From Mesorhizobium sp. M2A.F.Ca.ET.046.03.2.1 (GTDB lineage: Bacteria > Pseudomonadota > Alphaproteobacteria > Rhizobiales > Rhizobiaceae): a stretch of 64,000 nucleotides of DNA. The position numbers were made by a program, and so were the translations under genes. Positions 1 to 9,153 of this stretch are shown in pieces. The notes under the pieces are model-generated. The model did no database searches. It worked only from the letters and a program-made list of their open reading frames with translations, and was not told the DNA's origin. The stretch spans positions 3,596,001 to 3,660,000 of the forward strand of contig NZ_CP034449.1 in the NCBI RefSeq assembly GCF_003952425.1. Reading direction: 5' to 3'. Position 1 is the stretch's first letter. Each line of letters starts with the position of its first letter.

Positions 1-44
1 GCAATGCGGATGGCCCCACGACAAATGCACCTGCTCGCGACGCC

Positions 45-205
45 ATCGTGTTTTCGCGTGAGGCGCGGCAGTGGGCCTCGACCACATCGAAAGGGGTCTT
101 CGGCTTCCAACCGAGCTTGTCGGCCTGCCTGCCTTGAGGTAACGCCGATCACAGGTCAACCTCGGTCGGACGGAAACAGCGTTCGTCGATCCCGATCAGC
201 GCTTG
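45..205 (-). pseudogene. Possible remnant of a GDP-mannose 4,6-dehydratase C-terminus
   Basis: Read on the minus strand, this stretch gives IDERCFRPTEVDL, an in-frame TGA, and then ADKLGWKPKTPFD. This spacing of 'FRPxEVxLL...KLGWxP' is the usual C-terminal signature of Gmd; the rhizobial Nod-factor form is called NoeL. The stop codon and the lack of any upstream Gmd sequence show that it is only a fragment. The match rests on a short motif seen by eye, so another NDP-sugar dehydratase is possible. Confidence 0.4.
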
Positions 206-1007
206 ATTACTTACTCACGGCCCACCTCGTCAACGCCTTCAGCCTCCCAGACGATCTCCTGTTCGACTCGCCTGAAGGCAGCAGCCCCAGCTGCGGCCGG
301 GGATGGTTGCCGTCGCGGTAGTTGACGCTCTCGAAACCGATGCGGCCCTTCGCCAGCGCGTCTCCCGGTTGCTTCCGCCTGGCCTACGAACGGGCTTTCC
401 GTCAAGGGGGTCCACGGCGGCCCCGCCCTTTTGATCCGGCGGCTCGGGCCAGTTATCGCGCAAGAGATCGGAATCCGCATTCTTCTCAAAGAGAGCGTGG
501 CTTTCGCTGTGTCATCGGTCATCAAATAGTTTCTTGAATCAGGTTGGTGTCCGCAGCCCGAGGTTGAACGGCGAATATTGATGACCGCCGCGAAGCCGCT
601 CGCTCGCTACGGCGCCATCGAGGAGCGCGCTCGCGAGCGGCTTCGCTACCGCCGAGCGACACAACCTCTGGCGACGCGACCCTGCTGATCTCCTTGGACC
701 CATTCATTTGTGCGGAGGCGCTATGGGCAGCGATGGGTGGGTACGTCAACTACCTGATGCCATAGTATCGGTGCTTTCGCGGAAGGTTTAGAAGCCATCT
801 TGTTGCAGCACATTCCCCGAAGACATCCGAATGGAGGGCAACGCAACCAACAATATTCAATGAGGATCCCGGCACCACCAGACCAAACCCAGACCAAACA
901 AAGCTGCCTCCGGCATTCTGCTTCAATGTTAAACGACGAACATATGCCGCAAACCACTAGCCATTAAACAGCTCTCTTCTTTGACGACTATGTGCAGAGG
1001 ACTTAAT
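206..1007. other. No gene recognised (leader of the first aminotransferase)
   Basis: Several overlapping open frames occur here, but none resembles a known protein family and none has a convincing ribosome binding site. The region has the look of decayed island DNA. The last ~100 bases are AT-richer and form the 5' leader of the aminotransferase gene at 1008. I found no -24/-12 (RpoN) or nod-box-like sequence in it. Confidence 0.4.
591..645. repeat. 13-bp inverted repeat
   Basis: CGAAGCCGCTCGC at 591-603 is exactly complementary to GCGAGCGGCTTCG at 633-645, with a 29-nt loop. No T-run follows, so it is not an obvious intrinsic terminator. It may be a leftover of a mobile-element end or an mRNA hairpin. 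Confidence 0.6.
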
Positions 1008-2264
1008 ATGGACACCGACGCTTTCACGGCTCATGAATCTAGCGTTCGTCGTTATTGCCGGGCGTTCCCCACCGTCTTTACGAAGGCCCTTGGGGCGACG
1101 ATCTGGGACGAGACGGGTAAGCCCTTTATCGATTTCCTGGTGGGTTCCGGCGCACTCAACTACGGGCACAACAATCCGGATATTATGGCGCCGGCGATTG
1201 AATATCTCGTCGGTGAGAACATTCTTCTGTCGCTTGATATGCATACGGCGGCAAAGCGTGACTTCATTGAAGGGTTCGTCGATTGGATCCTGAAACCCAG
1301 AGGCCTTTCATACAAGATTCAGTTTCCTGGGCCGACCGGCACGAACGCCAACGAAGCGGCTCTGGCGCTGGCGCGAAAATACACCGGCCGCTCGAGCGTC
1401 ATGGCCTTTACGAATGCGTTCCACGGCATGTCGCTCGGCTCTCTAGCGGTGTCGGGCTCGGCCTCAACCAGGGAACTGGGAGGCGTCGCTCGCCACGATG
1501 TGATCCGTGTTCCCTATGACGGCTATCCGAGCCAAGCTTTCGATTCCGCCAGTTACATCGACAGCGTTTTGAGCGACCCGGGGAGCGGCATAGAAAAGCC
1601 TGCCGCAATCATTCTGGAGACCATCCAGGCAGAGGGCGGCATGAACGCCGCATCCGCAGCGTGGCTCACGGAAATTCAGCGCATTTGCCGCACGCATGGC
1701 ATTGTTTTTATCGTCGACGACATCCAGGCAGGTGCGGGCCGAACTGGCGACTTCTTCTCATTCGAGTCTGCAAAAATCGAACCGGATATTGTTTGTCTTT
1801 CTAAGTCCCTTAGCGGTTCAGGTAGTCCGTTGTCCATCGTTCTGATTCGACCCGACTTGGATATATGGAAGCCCGGAGAACATAGCGGGACCTTCAGAGG
1901 AAACAATTTCGCCTTCGTGACGGCAGGAGCCATGTGCAAGATGTGGTCGGATAGGAAATTTACTGCAGGTGTCGAGCGGACAGCCGTCAGGCTGCAAACG
2001 CACCTCGATCGCCTGGTTGCGAAATTTCCAAGATACATCGAACAGAAGCGCGGCCGCGGTCTGATGGCCGGCCTGAAATGCCGTTCACCGGCAGTTGTCG
2101 GCCGCGTGCACGATGTCGCATTCGAAAATGGCCTTCTTATCGAATCCTCGGGGCCAAATCGCGACGTTATCAAAGTCCTCCCGCCGATAACCATCACCGA
2201 TGCCGAACTCGATCGTGGCATCACCATCCTTGAACACGCACTACAGGAGCAAGACAATGCCTAG
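1008..2264 (+). CDS. Class III PLP aminotransferase, diaminobutyrate--2-oxoglutarate type (EctB-like)
   Basis: A PLP-dependent transaminase of 418 residues. The stretch YKIQFPGPTGTNANEAAL (about 102-119) and VDDIQAGAGRTG (about 236-247) are typical of EctB/DABA aminotransferases, which convert aspartate semialdehyde plus glutamate to 2,4-diaminobutyrate and 2-oxoglutarate. D237 should pair with the pyridine nitrogen, and K266 in CLSKSLSGSG is the Schiff-base lysine. ATG 1008 is preferred over upstream starts because GAGG lies 7 nt before it. The stop overlaps the next gene by 8 nt, so the oxygenase downstream is translationally coupled. No ectA or ectC is nearby, so ectoine synthesis is not indicated; diaminobutyrate or another omega-amino acid may feed a different product (inference). 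Confidence 0.85.
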   Translation: MDTDAFTAHESSVRRYCRAFPTVFTKALGATIWDETGKPFIDFLVGSGALNYGHNNPDIMAPAIEYLVGENILLSLDMHTAAKRDFIEGFVDWILKPRGLSYKIQFPGPTGTNANEAALALARKYTGRSSVMAFTNAFHGMSLGSLAVSGSASTRELGGVARHDVIRVPYDGYPSQAFDSASYIDSVLSDPGSGIEKPAAIILETIQAEGGMNAASAAWLTEIQRICRTHGIVFIVDDIQAGAGRTGDFFSFESAKIEPDIVCLSKSLSGSGSPLSIVLIRPDLDIWKPGEHSGTFRGNNFAFVTAGAMCKMWSDRKFTAGVERTAVRLQTHLDRLVAKFPRYIEQKRGRGLMAGLKCRSPAVVGRVHDVAFENGLLIESSGPNRDVIKVLPPITITDAELDRGITILEHALQEQDNA

Positions 2265-3096
2265 TCAGATATCTCAAGTGCCAGCCATCTCGCCGGTTTC
2301 GATCAAAGAACGGACCGGGTCGATCAACACGGCGGAGATCATCTCGGTCCTGAAAGGTGAGCTCACCGCTCTGCACATCAAGCAAGCTTTCAGCACCGAA
2401 GTAGCAGAGGAGATCACTACGAACTTTATTGGAAGCTCCGGTCTCAGAGAGCGTAAAGATGGTGTGCCCGGACAATATGTCGGTGCATCTCACTACAGAA
2501 AGGATGCAGCCACCTATTTCGCAGACGCCGAAAACGCGCGGCCGTACGTCGATGCCCTTTTTAAGAATTTGGTTGACCCGGTTCGAGCAGTATTCGGGGC
2601 GTTGAAGCGAGAGCTTCACAACCAGGGAATCGAATTGCGGCTAGCGCGTTCCGAACACGGCCAGGCCAATGTTTGTCGCGGCCTCAGTTGGTCGGGCACA
2701 GGCACGTTTTCCTTGGATCCCCACGACGACGTCGCTCAAGTCTTACGTGCTGGCGATGATTACGAGCTTTCTGCGGTGGCGCACAATACGGTCGCAGCGC
2801 TCAACCTCTATCCCAGCATGCCTGAGGAAGGCGGCAATCTGAAGCTCTGGAGCCACAAGCCGACGGTTGCGGACCGGATATCGCAAGGTGTGGAGACCAC
2901 TGGATACCCCTATTCGGCAGCCTATCTGGAGGCCGTCCCTTGCCGCGAGTTCGAGCTCAAAACTGGGGATATCGCCCTAATCGATGGCGGCTTCGTTCAC
3001 GGGGTTACCGGTCAATCAGGCAACGGAAAGCGTCGCGTGCTGCTGAATTGCTTTTTCGGATTTGCGCGGCCAGATCTTGTTCTCTGGTGGACCTGA
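2257..3096 (+). CDS. 2-oxoglutarate/Fe(II)-dependent oxygenase-like protein
   Basis: A 279-residue protein carrying the facial triad expected of non-haem iron oxygenases. H156-x-D158 lies in DPHDD, the distal histidine H248 in GGFVHGV, and arginines R259/R260 lie 11-12 residues later where 2-oxoglutarate is usually bound. ATG 2257 overlaps the aminotransferase stop, so both are one transcription and translation unit. It probably hydroxylates or desaturates an amino acid or a peptidyl amino acid made with its partner. It is not close to ectoine hydroxylase EctD in the parts I can compare. Substrate unknown. Confidence 0.7.
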   Translation: MPSQISQVPAISPVSIKERTGSINTAEIISVLKGELTALHIKQAFSTEVAEEITTNFIGSSGLRERKDGVPGQYVGASHYRKDAATYFADAENARPYVDALFKNLVDPVRAVFGALKRELHNQGIELRLARSEHGQANVCRGLSWSGTGTFSLDPHDDVAQVLRAGDDYELSAVAHNTVAALNLYPSMPEEGGNLKLWSHKPTVADRISQGVETTGYPYSAAYLEAVPCREFELKTGDIALIDGGFVHGVTGQSGNGKRRVLLNCFFGFARPDLVLWWT

Positions 3097-3099
3097 GTG

Positions 3100-3560
3100 G
3101 ATGTCCCCGACCGCGGGTCATATCGGCCTGAGTGGGAGCGCCGCGGCGAACAGAAGCCACAAAAGCTCCTGAACCGTCTAGCAGGAGCGGGAAGTAGTCG
3201 GCGGTGGCCAGGGAGGCGCCGCCGACGTCGTCCTGATTGTGGGCGATACAGGTGCCGCCCCTCCGGTGTTCAGCTTTGATTGTGCCGATGACGGGCTCGA
3301 CCGCGTGGCGGTTCCCTTGTCTCGCGATTCATTTCCGGTGTCATGTTCCACCTAGTGCTGAAAACTCCAACCTGGGCTTTGCGGCACGTTGTGCCAGGAT
3401 GCGCCGGCTACTCAGGGCAGAAGAACTCTTCACCCCAGAACTGGGTATTCGGGTCTCTCCACCCAGGGCGCGCCAGCTCCTCATCCGACAGACTGAAGGT
3501 GTCTTCGGGATCATATCAGACGGCCATCAGCCGCATCGGAATTCGGCGGTTCGCAATTTG
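3100..3560 (-). mobile_element. Internally deleted IS5-family remnant
   Basis: Both ends of this stretch are similar to the longer IS5-type pseudogene at 4900-6100. 3130-3300 parallels the C-terminal end of that transposase gene, and 3440-3545 parallels its N-terminal end (coding on the minus strand for FNLSDE...-like residues). The middle is missing. Together with the second copy it brackets the synthase gene at 3621 in direct orientation. Confidence 0.6.
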
Positions 3561-3620
3561 GATCACGTGAGACTGGGGAGCCAATTTACCGCAAATATGC
3601 ACTTTTGAAAGGACGTCCAA

Positions 3621-4892
3621 ATGTCTCCGGTGGAATTCACAGCGGGCGCTGCAAACGCCAGTCATTTCCGCAACACCGCTTCGGTCATTGATCGGACGCG
3701 AATGCATTTCGAACGGGCTCACCAACGTGGTCTCATGGGTGTTTACGGGCGGTCTTTAGAGGGGAGGGCGGTCATGATCACGGAGGGCGAGCGTCGAGGC
3801 GATACCATGGCCGACTACGTACGTTGTTGCTACCTCGGCTTGGACAATCATCCAGCTATCGTTGCAGGCGCGGTTGCCGCGATAAAGGAATACGGATCAC
3901 TCCACTGGTCTTGTGCACGCACGCGCCTGAATTTCGGACTCGTTGGTGAACTTGAGGGATTGCTTTCCCAACTCTTTGGGGCGCGGATTATTACTTACTC
4001 GACGGTTATGATTGCCAACATGGGCGCACTGCCAATCATCGCCTCCGGACATTTAACGGGAGGTCAAAGACCTGTCATGGTGTTCGACCGTCTGGCACAT
4101 GCCTCGCTTGCCTTTCATAAGCCAGTTGTGGCCGAGGAGACCCAAGTCGAGACAATTCCTCACAATGACCTCGATGCTTTGGAGCAGCTTTGCCGCAAGC
4201 ATCCAATCGTCGCTTACGTCTGCGATGGCGTCTATTCGATGGGCGGCTTCGCGCCGATCGAAGGGCTTCTTGAGTTGCAGGAAAAGTATGGCCTTTTTCT
4301 TTACATCGACGACGCACACGGAATTTCACTATTTGGCGAAAGTGGCGAAGGTTTTGCGCGCTCGCAATTACCCAACGAGCTAGGTGAGCGCACGATCGTC
4401 GCGGCGTCCCTCGCCAAGGGCTTCGGCGCGTCGGGCGGCATGCTCATGCTGGGAACGGCATATCAAGAAGAGCTATTTCGTTGCTACTCCATTCCGCATG
4501 CCTTCTCGGCTTCGCCCAACGTTGCAGCTGTCGGTGCCGCTATGGCCTCGGCGAAAATCCACCGCACGAGCGAGCTCAGGGTTCGCCGAGATCAATTGAT
4601 CGACCGCATCGCCCTGTTCGACGATCTCATCAACACAGATCAGCGAGGCGCTCCTCTGCCAATTCGCATGATTAATGTGGGCGATGAATTTGCGGCTATT
4701 GATTTCGCAGCACGCCTATTCGATGATGGCTTTTACACTTCCGTCACGTTCTTTCCGACGGTCGCTCGGGGCCATGCGGGCATACGCATCTGTCTTACAG
4801 CGAGTCACGATCTGTCAGACTTGGCGCGGCTCTGTAATAAGATTCAGATCCACGGACAATCCGTGTTTACCGCAACAGAGGAGCCTCACTGA
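3621..4892 (+). CDS. Alpha-oxoamine synthase (8-amino-7-oxononanoate synthase-like)
   Basis: A fold-type I PLP enzyme of 423 residues, near the family's usual ~390-420. Visible elements are IDDAHG (229-234), whose D231 and H233 contact PLP, and ASLAKGFGASGG with the Schiff-base lysine K266. Family members (BioF, KBL, SPT, ALAS) condense an amino acid with an acyl-CoA with loss of CO2. ATG 3621 is preceded by GAAAGGA. No other biotin gene is near, and the company of aminotransferases, oxygenase and ATP-grasp ligases suggests a natural-product role rather than biotin (inference). It is flanked on both sides by remnants of one IS5-type element. Confidence 0.8.
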   Translation: MSPVEFTAGAANASHFRNTASVIDRTRMHFERAHQRGLMGVYGRSLEGRAVMITEGERRGDTMADYVRCCYLGLDNHPAIVAGAVAAIKEYGSLHWSCARTRLNFGLVGELEGLLSQLFGARIITYSTVMIANMGALPIIASGHLTGGQRPVMVFDRLAHASLAFHKPVVAEETQVETIPHNDLDALEQLCRKHPIVAYVCDGVYSMGGFAPIEGLLELQEKYGLFLYIDDAHGISLFGESGEGFARSQLPNELGERTIVAASLAKGFGASGGMLMLGTAYQEELFRCYSIPHAFSASPNVAAVGAAMASAKIHRTSELRVRRDQLIDRIALFDDLINTDQRGAPLPIRMINVGDEFAAIDFAARLFDDGFYTSVTFFPTVARGHAGIRICLTASHDLSDLARLCNKIQIHGQSVFTATEEPH

Positions 4893-4899
4893 ACACCAA

Positions 4900-6100
4900 G
4901 AATTGTCAGTCGTCCGTGAACAACGAGATTAGTCAGGCTTCGAGTCCTCTCGGCTGACTGGGCTGCGATGAGAAGCCACAAAACCTGTGAACCAGTTGAG
5001 CAGGAGGGAGAAGTTGTAGCCGGCGGCGGCGTTGAGGGCGTCGCCCTGCTGGCCGGCGAGGAGTTGCGGCTCATCCGGTGCTCAGCCTTGATGTGGCCGA
5101 TGCTCTATGGGCTTGCGAGCGTGTGGCCGCCATAGGGATTGCCGGGCAGCGCTTTTTGCATGCAGGGCGAACTGGCCGCCCGGACGCTTCAGCGTGGTGG
5201 CCACCGACACCTTCCCCCCGAACTCGTAGGGCATATGCGCCTTCCCTTGCCAATGCATTCCACCTCGTGCGCGTGCAGGCAGTAGATCTTGCGGACGCGC
5301 TGGCGCTGACGTTGCTGGAGAACGGTGGCGGCCTGGTAGAGCGGCCATTTGAAGAGCGCGTCCAGCCCCGCATTGCCGGCGATCTGGCGACCAATGTCGC
5401 GAATGGTCCGGCCGACATAGTCTTGAGCCTGCGCAGCGCCTTGTTGGCCCGCTTGAACTGCTTGGCGTGGGCATAGCGCTGGTGGCTGATCAGCGCCAGC
5501 TTGCCGACCCGCACATAGCTCTGGCGCAAATGGAGGCCCGTCCTCTTGGCCAGCCGCACCAGCCGCTCGCGCGCCCGGTGGATGAGCTTGGCGTCGGTCG
5601 GGAACATGACGTTCTTCGGCTGCACGGTGGTGTCGGTCCTCGGACTGATCCGGGGATCACCTGGCGCGTGTCGGCCGGCTTCATCGCCCCGGTCTTGACC
5701 GCAAGGCTGAGTCTCGCCTGCAACAGCGCCACGATCCGCTCCTCGCCCATGCGGCTGCGCCAACGCGTCATCAACGAGCGGTCGAACGGCAGCGTATGGC
5801 AAAAGAACGTCTCCCGGTGAGATACTGGAAATAGGGGTTCTCCACCCAGCGCTCGCACAGCACCTCGTCGGACAGGTTGAAGGTGTGCTTGAGGATCGCC
5901 AGCCCCGCCATCAGCCGGGTCGGCAGCGGCGGCATGCGGGGGCCGTCCGAATAGACCGCGCCAAAACGCTCCTCCAGCATCGGGCAGTCGATCGCATCCG
6001 CCAGCCGCACCAGCTCGTGCTTCATGCTGATGATCTGGTCGAGCCTGGAGCGGAACAGGTCCTGCTCTCCCGTCTCGCGCTTCTCGCGTGGCCCCGACAT
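4900..6100 (-). pseudogene. IS5-family transposase, frameshifted
   Basis: Starting near 6100, the minus strand reads MSGPREKRETGEQDLFRSRLDQI, then AGLAILKHTFNLSDE and CERWVENPYFQYLTG, typical of the N-terminal half of IS5-group transposases. Near 5800 the frame breaks (LPFDRSLMTRWRSRMGEE continues in another frame). The C-terminal AGYNFSLLLNWFTGF-like end lies near 4960-5030. Several frameshifts make it non-functional. Terminal inverted repeats were not recognised. Confidence 0.75.
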
Positions 6101-6459
6101 TCGCCGTCCCTCGATTCGCCCGCCGCCGGCCGAGCGAATCACGTTTCGGTTACAGCGTCTATGAAGCGCCCCGCCCACTTGTCTGATTCTAGGAAGGCAG
6201 ACTATGTACAAAGGGCCGATTCAATTTGAATTCTAGAACAATCGTCATGCCACTCCATATGTAGCAAACCATTTAGTATGCGAAGGATGCGACACTTCCC
6301 GCTCTCGGGACTGGTCAACATGAGCTGAAAAAGGAAGGCTGCGACTTCGCAAAGCCCGGCGTGAGACTGGGCTGCTTGCGGAGCCGTCATGCCTTTGATC
6401 ATCTTGTCGCAAAAAGAGCTGCCGCTCACGACCGCATCGCTCTCGGCGAATCAAAGAGC

Positions 6460-7035
6460 ACGGAAAACGTGTATCGGATCGGGCACACTCACCATCGTAA
6501 GCTGCCATGACAGGTCGAATGTTCGCAAGTGCGACCTCGGCAAGCTGCGAGGTGGCGACCTTTACGTACAATGGCGTTGTGTTGATGCTTCGGTGCCCTA
6601 GAAGATCGACGACCTCGTTGACCGGCCTTCACTGCTTGACGAGCTGGGTAGCAAGACTGTGGCGCAGGAGATGCGCACCTGCGACTCGCCCGAGTTCAAC
6701 CCCGCCATGTCGCAAACGCGCATTTGAATGCTGCCACGGGCGGCGTGAAGGACAGGAACAGATACGGACTATCCACCTTCGGTCGAGCGCGCAGGACGTA
6801 GTCGGCGAGCGCGGCGCCGGTCTCCTCGAGCGGCGGCGCCACCCGATCCCGCTTGCCCTTGGTGCGCCGGACCGATACCTCGCCAGCACGCCAGTCGATA
6901 TCCTGCAGCTGAATGGCGCGTAGCTCACCGTTGCGAATGCCCGTCGTGGCGAGTAGCAGCAGGGCTCGATCGCGGATGTCGACGGGCGTCGTTGCGCCGA
7001 TCGCATCGATTGTCGCCGAAGGTCATCCCATGAAG
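6460..7035 (-). pseudogene. Tyrosine recombinase (integrase) C-terminal fragment
   Basis: The minus strand encodes IRDRALLLLATTGIRNGEL (catalytic-arginine region), VRRTKGKRDRVAPP, a frameshift near 6710, then HLLRHSLATQLV (HxxR box). After another shift it gives LLGHRSINTT and YVKVA, the region of the nucleophilic tyrosine. The order and motifs are those of Xer/phage-type integrases. The N-terminal half is absent; an IS66 fragment abuts instead, so the gene is a broken relic. It could derive from a former island integrase or from an integron-like element. Confidence 0.75.
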
Positions 7036-7079
7036 ACGCGGCGGCAAATGCGCCAAACCGCTTTGATGGGTCCGCGGCT

Positions 7080-7240
7080 TCGGTGCCGGCGAAGCCCTCC
7101 GCCTCTACCTGCTGGCCATCCAGGCCCAGAAGCAACTGGTCCTCGGGCAGGCCCTCCGCCCTTGGCCCGAAGCGATAGCGCTGCAACTCCTTGATGATTT
7201 GGCGGAGCCTCTCATTCTCCGCACGCGCGGCCAGAAGCAT
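7080..7240 (-). mobile_element. IS66-family TnpC N-terminal fragment
   Basis: ENERLRQIIKELQRYRFG followed by LPEDQLLLGLD on the minus strand is the leucine-zipper-like N-terminus of IS66 transposase TnpC. The sequence then runs without a break into the integrase relic, marking a recombination junction near 7040-7080. No other IS66 part is present here. Confidence 0.75.
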
Positions 7241-7584
7241 CGCCTGAAGCCAAAACCTCGAGGCGTTGACGGCTGAGCACGTCCTCGCTGCTGTCGAGCA
7301 TCCGCTGTCGCTATCGGCCACCACCTCCCGCCAATGAGGCGTCCTTGGAACGACGCGGCCGAGATCCTGTCATGGTGGCCTTCGGATGTGAGAAGTCGCC
7401 GCCGTGCGCGTGATGCCAGGGCTCGCTTGGCTTGACCACGGCCCTGTCCGAAGGCAGCCTGTTCCAGGCGTTCGCCATGGCCCCTAGTGCAGCAGGTCCG
7501 TAAGTTCGCGCATGCGCAGAATGTGCGGGAGTGGCCGGCGCCGCGTCCTTCGTCACTGAATGGTTTGTGCCGCCGGCCGACAGA
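7241..7584. other. No gene recognised
   Basis: Downstream end of the minus-strand operon. Nothing in either strand resembles a protein family I know, and I found no clear terminator hairpin with a T-run. Confidence 0.4.
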
Positions 7585-8370
7585 TTAAGAGGGGGCGAAC
7601 TCACCGCCGTTGACATCGATGATGGCGCCGTTAATGAAGTCGGAATCCGAGCGAACAAGAAACTTAATGACGCGGCTGATGTCTTCGGGCCTGCCGAGCC
7701 GGCCGATCGGGATCCGCGCGAGTGCAGCGCGGTTTCCGGGCCTCTCGGGCGGTCCCGTCATATTGCTTAAGACACGGCCAGGGCAGATCGTGTTCACCGT
7801 GATACCAAGCCCGGCGTATTCGCTCATGATCGACCGGGCGAGCCCTGCAAGCGCGCTCTTCGAGGCAACGTAGCTCGCTCCGGCGATCTTCGGCTGCGTA
7901 CGCGCCGCGAGTGAACTGATCAGGACGATACGGCCTTGCCGGGCTTCCGCCATACCGGGCAACACCTCGCGGCAACAGAGGAAGGCGCCCGTGAGGTTCA
8001 CCCGGATAACATCATCCCATTTGGCAAGCGGCATATGGCCGAGAGCGACACGCTGATCGTTTGGACCTTTCGGCGAGTAGCCAGCATTGCAGACAAGCGC
8101 GGATACCGTTCCCCACCGCTCGCGGACATTGGCGAAGAACCGGCAGACGCCGCGTTCGTCACGGAGGTCGACCGTGTCGGCGTGGATATTCCAAGCTGGA
8201 AAACGGGCGCGTAGATCGACAGCGGCAGCCTCCACCCGCTCTCTCGTCTGGCTGAAGAAAGCGACGCGCCAGCCAGCGTCGATTAGATGCGCGACGGTCG
8301 CAAACCCGATCCCGGTTGCCCCGCCGGTGACGACCGCAACGCCCATTGATTTGGTGTTTTCTGTCGTCAT
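7585..8370 (-). CDS. Short-chain dehydrogenase/reductase (SDR)
   Basis: A 261-residue classical SDR. TGGATGIG (15-22) binds NAD(P), a CNAG motif follows beta-4, and the SSLAARTQPKIAGASYVASK segment holds the Ser-Tyr-Lys catalytic residues. ATG 8370 overlaps the stop of the preceding ThDP pseudogene (TGATG), implying original translational coupling. It resembles the SDR at 26440 (shared VNLTGAFLCCR and DVNGG motifs), so the two are paralogues serving parallel pathways. It probably reduces or oxidises a hydroxy/keto intermediate; substrate unknown. Confidence 0.85.
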   Translation of the reverse strand: MTTENTKSMGVAVVTGGATGIGFATVAHLIDAGWRVAFFSQTRERVEAAAVDLRARFPAWNIHADTVDLRDERGVCRFFANVRERWGTVSALVCNAGYSPKGPNDQRVALGHMPLAKWDDVIRVNLTGAFLCCREVLPGMAEARQGRIVLISSLAARTQPKIAGASYVASKSALAGLARSIMSEYAGLGITVNTICPGRVLSNMTGPPERPGNRAALARIPIGRLGRPEDISRVIKFLVRSDSDFINGAIIDVNGGEFAPS

Positions 8371-9150
8371 CAAACGGAACCCACGTCGCGCACGACGTTC
8401 TGGTCAACCGCGCCGCCGAAAAGGGAAAGAGCAGGATGGGCGTTGGGGGCGGCGACGACCTTGACTAGCCACGGCCTTTCAGAGGCGAGCGCCTCGAGAG
8501 CAGGCCCTATGTCGTCCGGTACCCTGACGACGGTCGCGCCGCAACCGCACGCCCGGGCGATTGCTGCGTGGTCGACTGGAGCGAAATGGCAGGCGCTCGT
8601 ACAGGGTCCTAACGGCATTGCTTCGGCATGCCTTTGGAAGCCGAGCACGCCATTCTTTAGCACGATTACGACGACGGACACGCAGTTGCGTACCATCGGC
8701 GCGGCGGCGCCACAGGTCGATGTGTTGGAGGATTTGACAAAGAGCGTTGATCGTGACCGCAGCATGGACCACGAGGCACAGCGCCTCGTAGGTGCAACCG
8801 ACCTCGGTTGGATCGACGCCGATATGGATGTTGCACGCGCCAGGCGTGATCTGGCGCCAACTGTCTGTTCCATTCTGGTTGGTGCGCGTTCCGACAGGCT
8901 CGCCTTGAAAGCCTCCGGAAGTGATGGCACGAGGATGGCCGCGGGCGGCCCGTTTTGGGTGGTAACCACTGCAATCCTGCTTAAGACGCGTTCAAAGTCG
9001 TCTGCCATGGCGCCCCCCATCTTCTCCTGCCGGTAGGCGAGCTGGCGGGATGCCAATCGTACCGCAGGCGAGGAGGACGGCAGACGGCAGGCTCTGGCCA
9101 AACAAGGGCTTCAACGCACGCGCGATCGCCTGTGCGACGGTTTCTTCCAT
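8370..9150 (-). pseudogene. ThDP-dependent enzyme (acetolactate synthase-like), internally deleted
   Basis: The N-terminal part (MEETVAQAIARAL, FGQSLPSAVLLA) and AYRQEKMGGAMAD match the intact ThDP enzyme at 23689, as does the C-terminal part from LKNGVLGFQ to LFGGAVD. About 350 central residues are missing or scrambled, including the GDG cofactor motif, and there is a frameshift near 9050. The gene lies between an intact aminotransferase (4 nt upstream) and an intact SDR, so it was the middle gene of an operon. It cannot make an active enzyme. Confidence 0.85.
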
Positions 9151-9153
9151 GAT

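Noticed and set aside
860-1007. nod box or NifA/RpoN promoter upstream of the first aminotransferase
   Set aside because: No ATC-N9-GAT series, no TGT-N10-ACA and no GG-N10-GC with acceptable flanks.
1008-3096. Ectoine/hydroxyectoine biosynthesis
   Set aside because: Only an EctB-like aminotransferase is present. No ectA, ectC or asp kinase, and the oxygenase does not look like EctD.
5078-5820. Long plus-strand open frames in the 5.0-5.8 kb region
   Set aside because: They run antisense to the IS5-type transposase pseudogene and resemble no protein.
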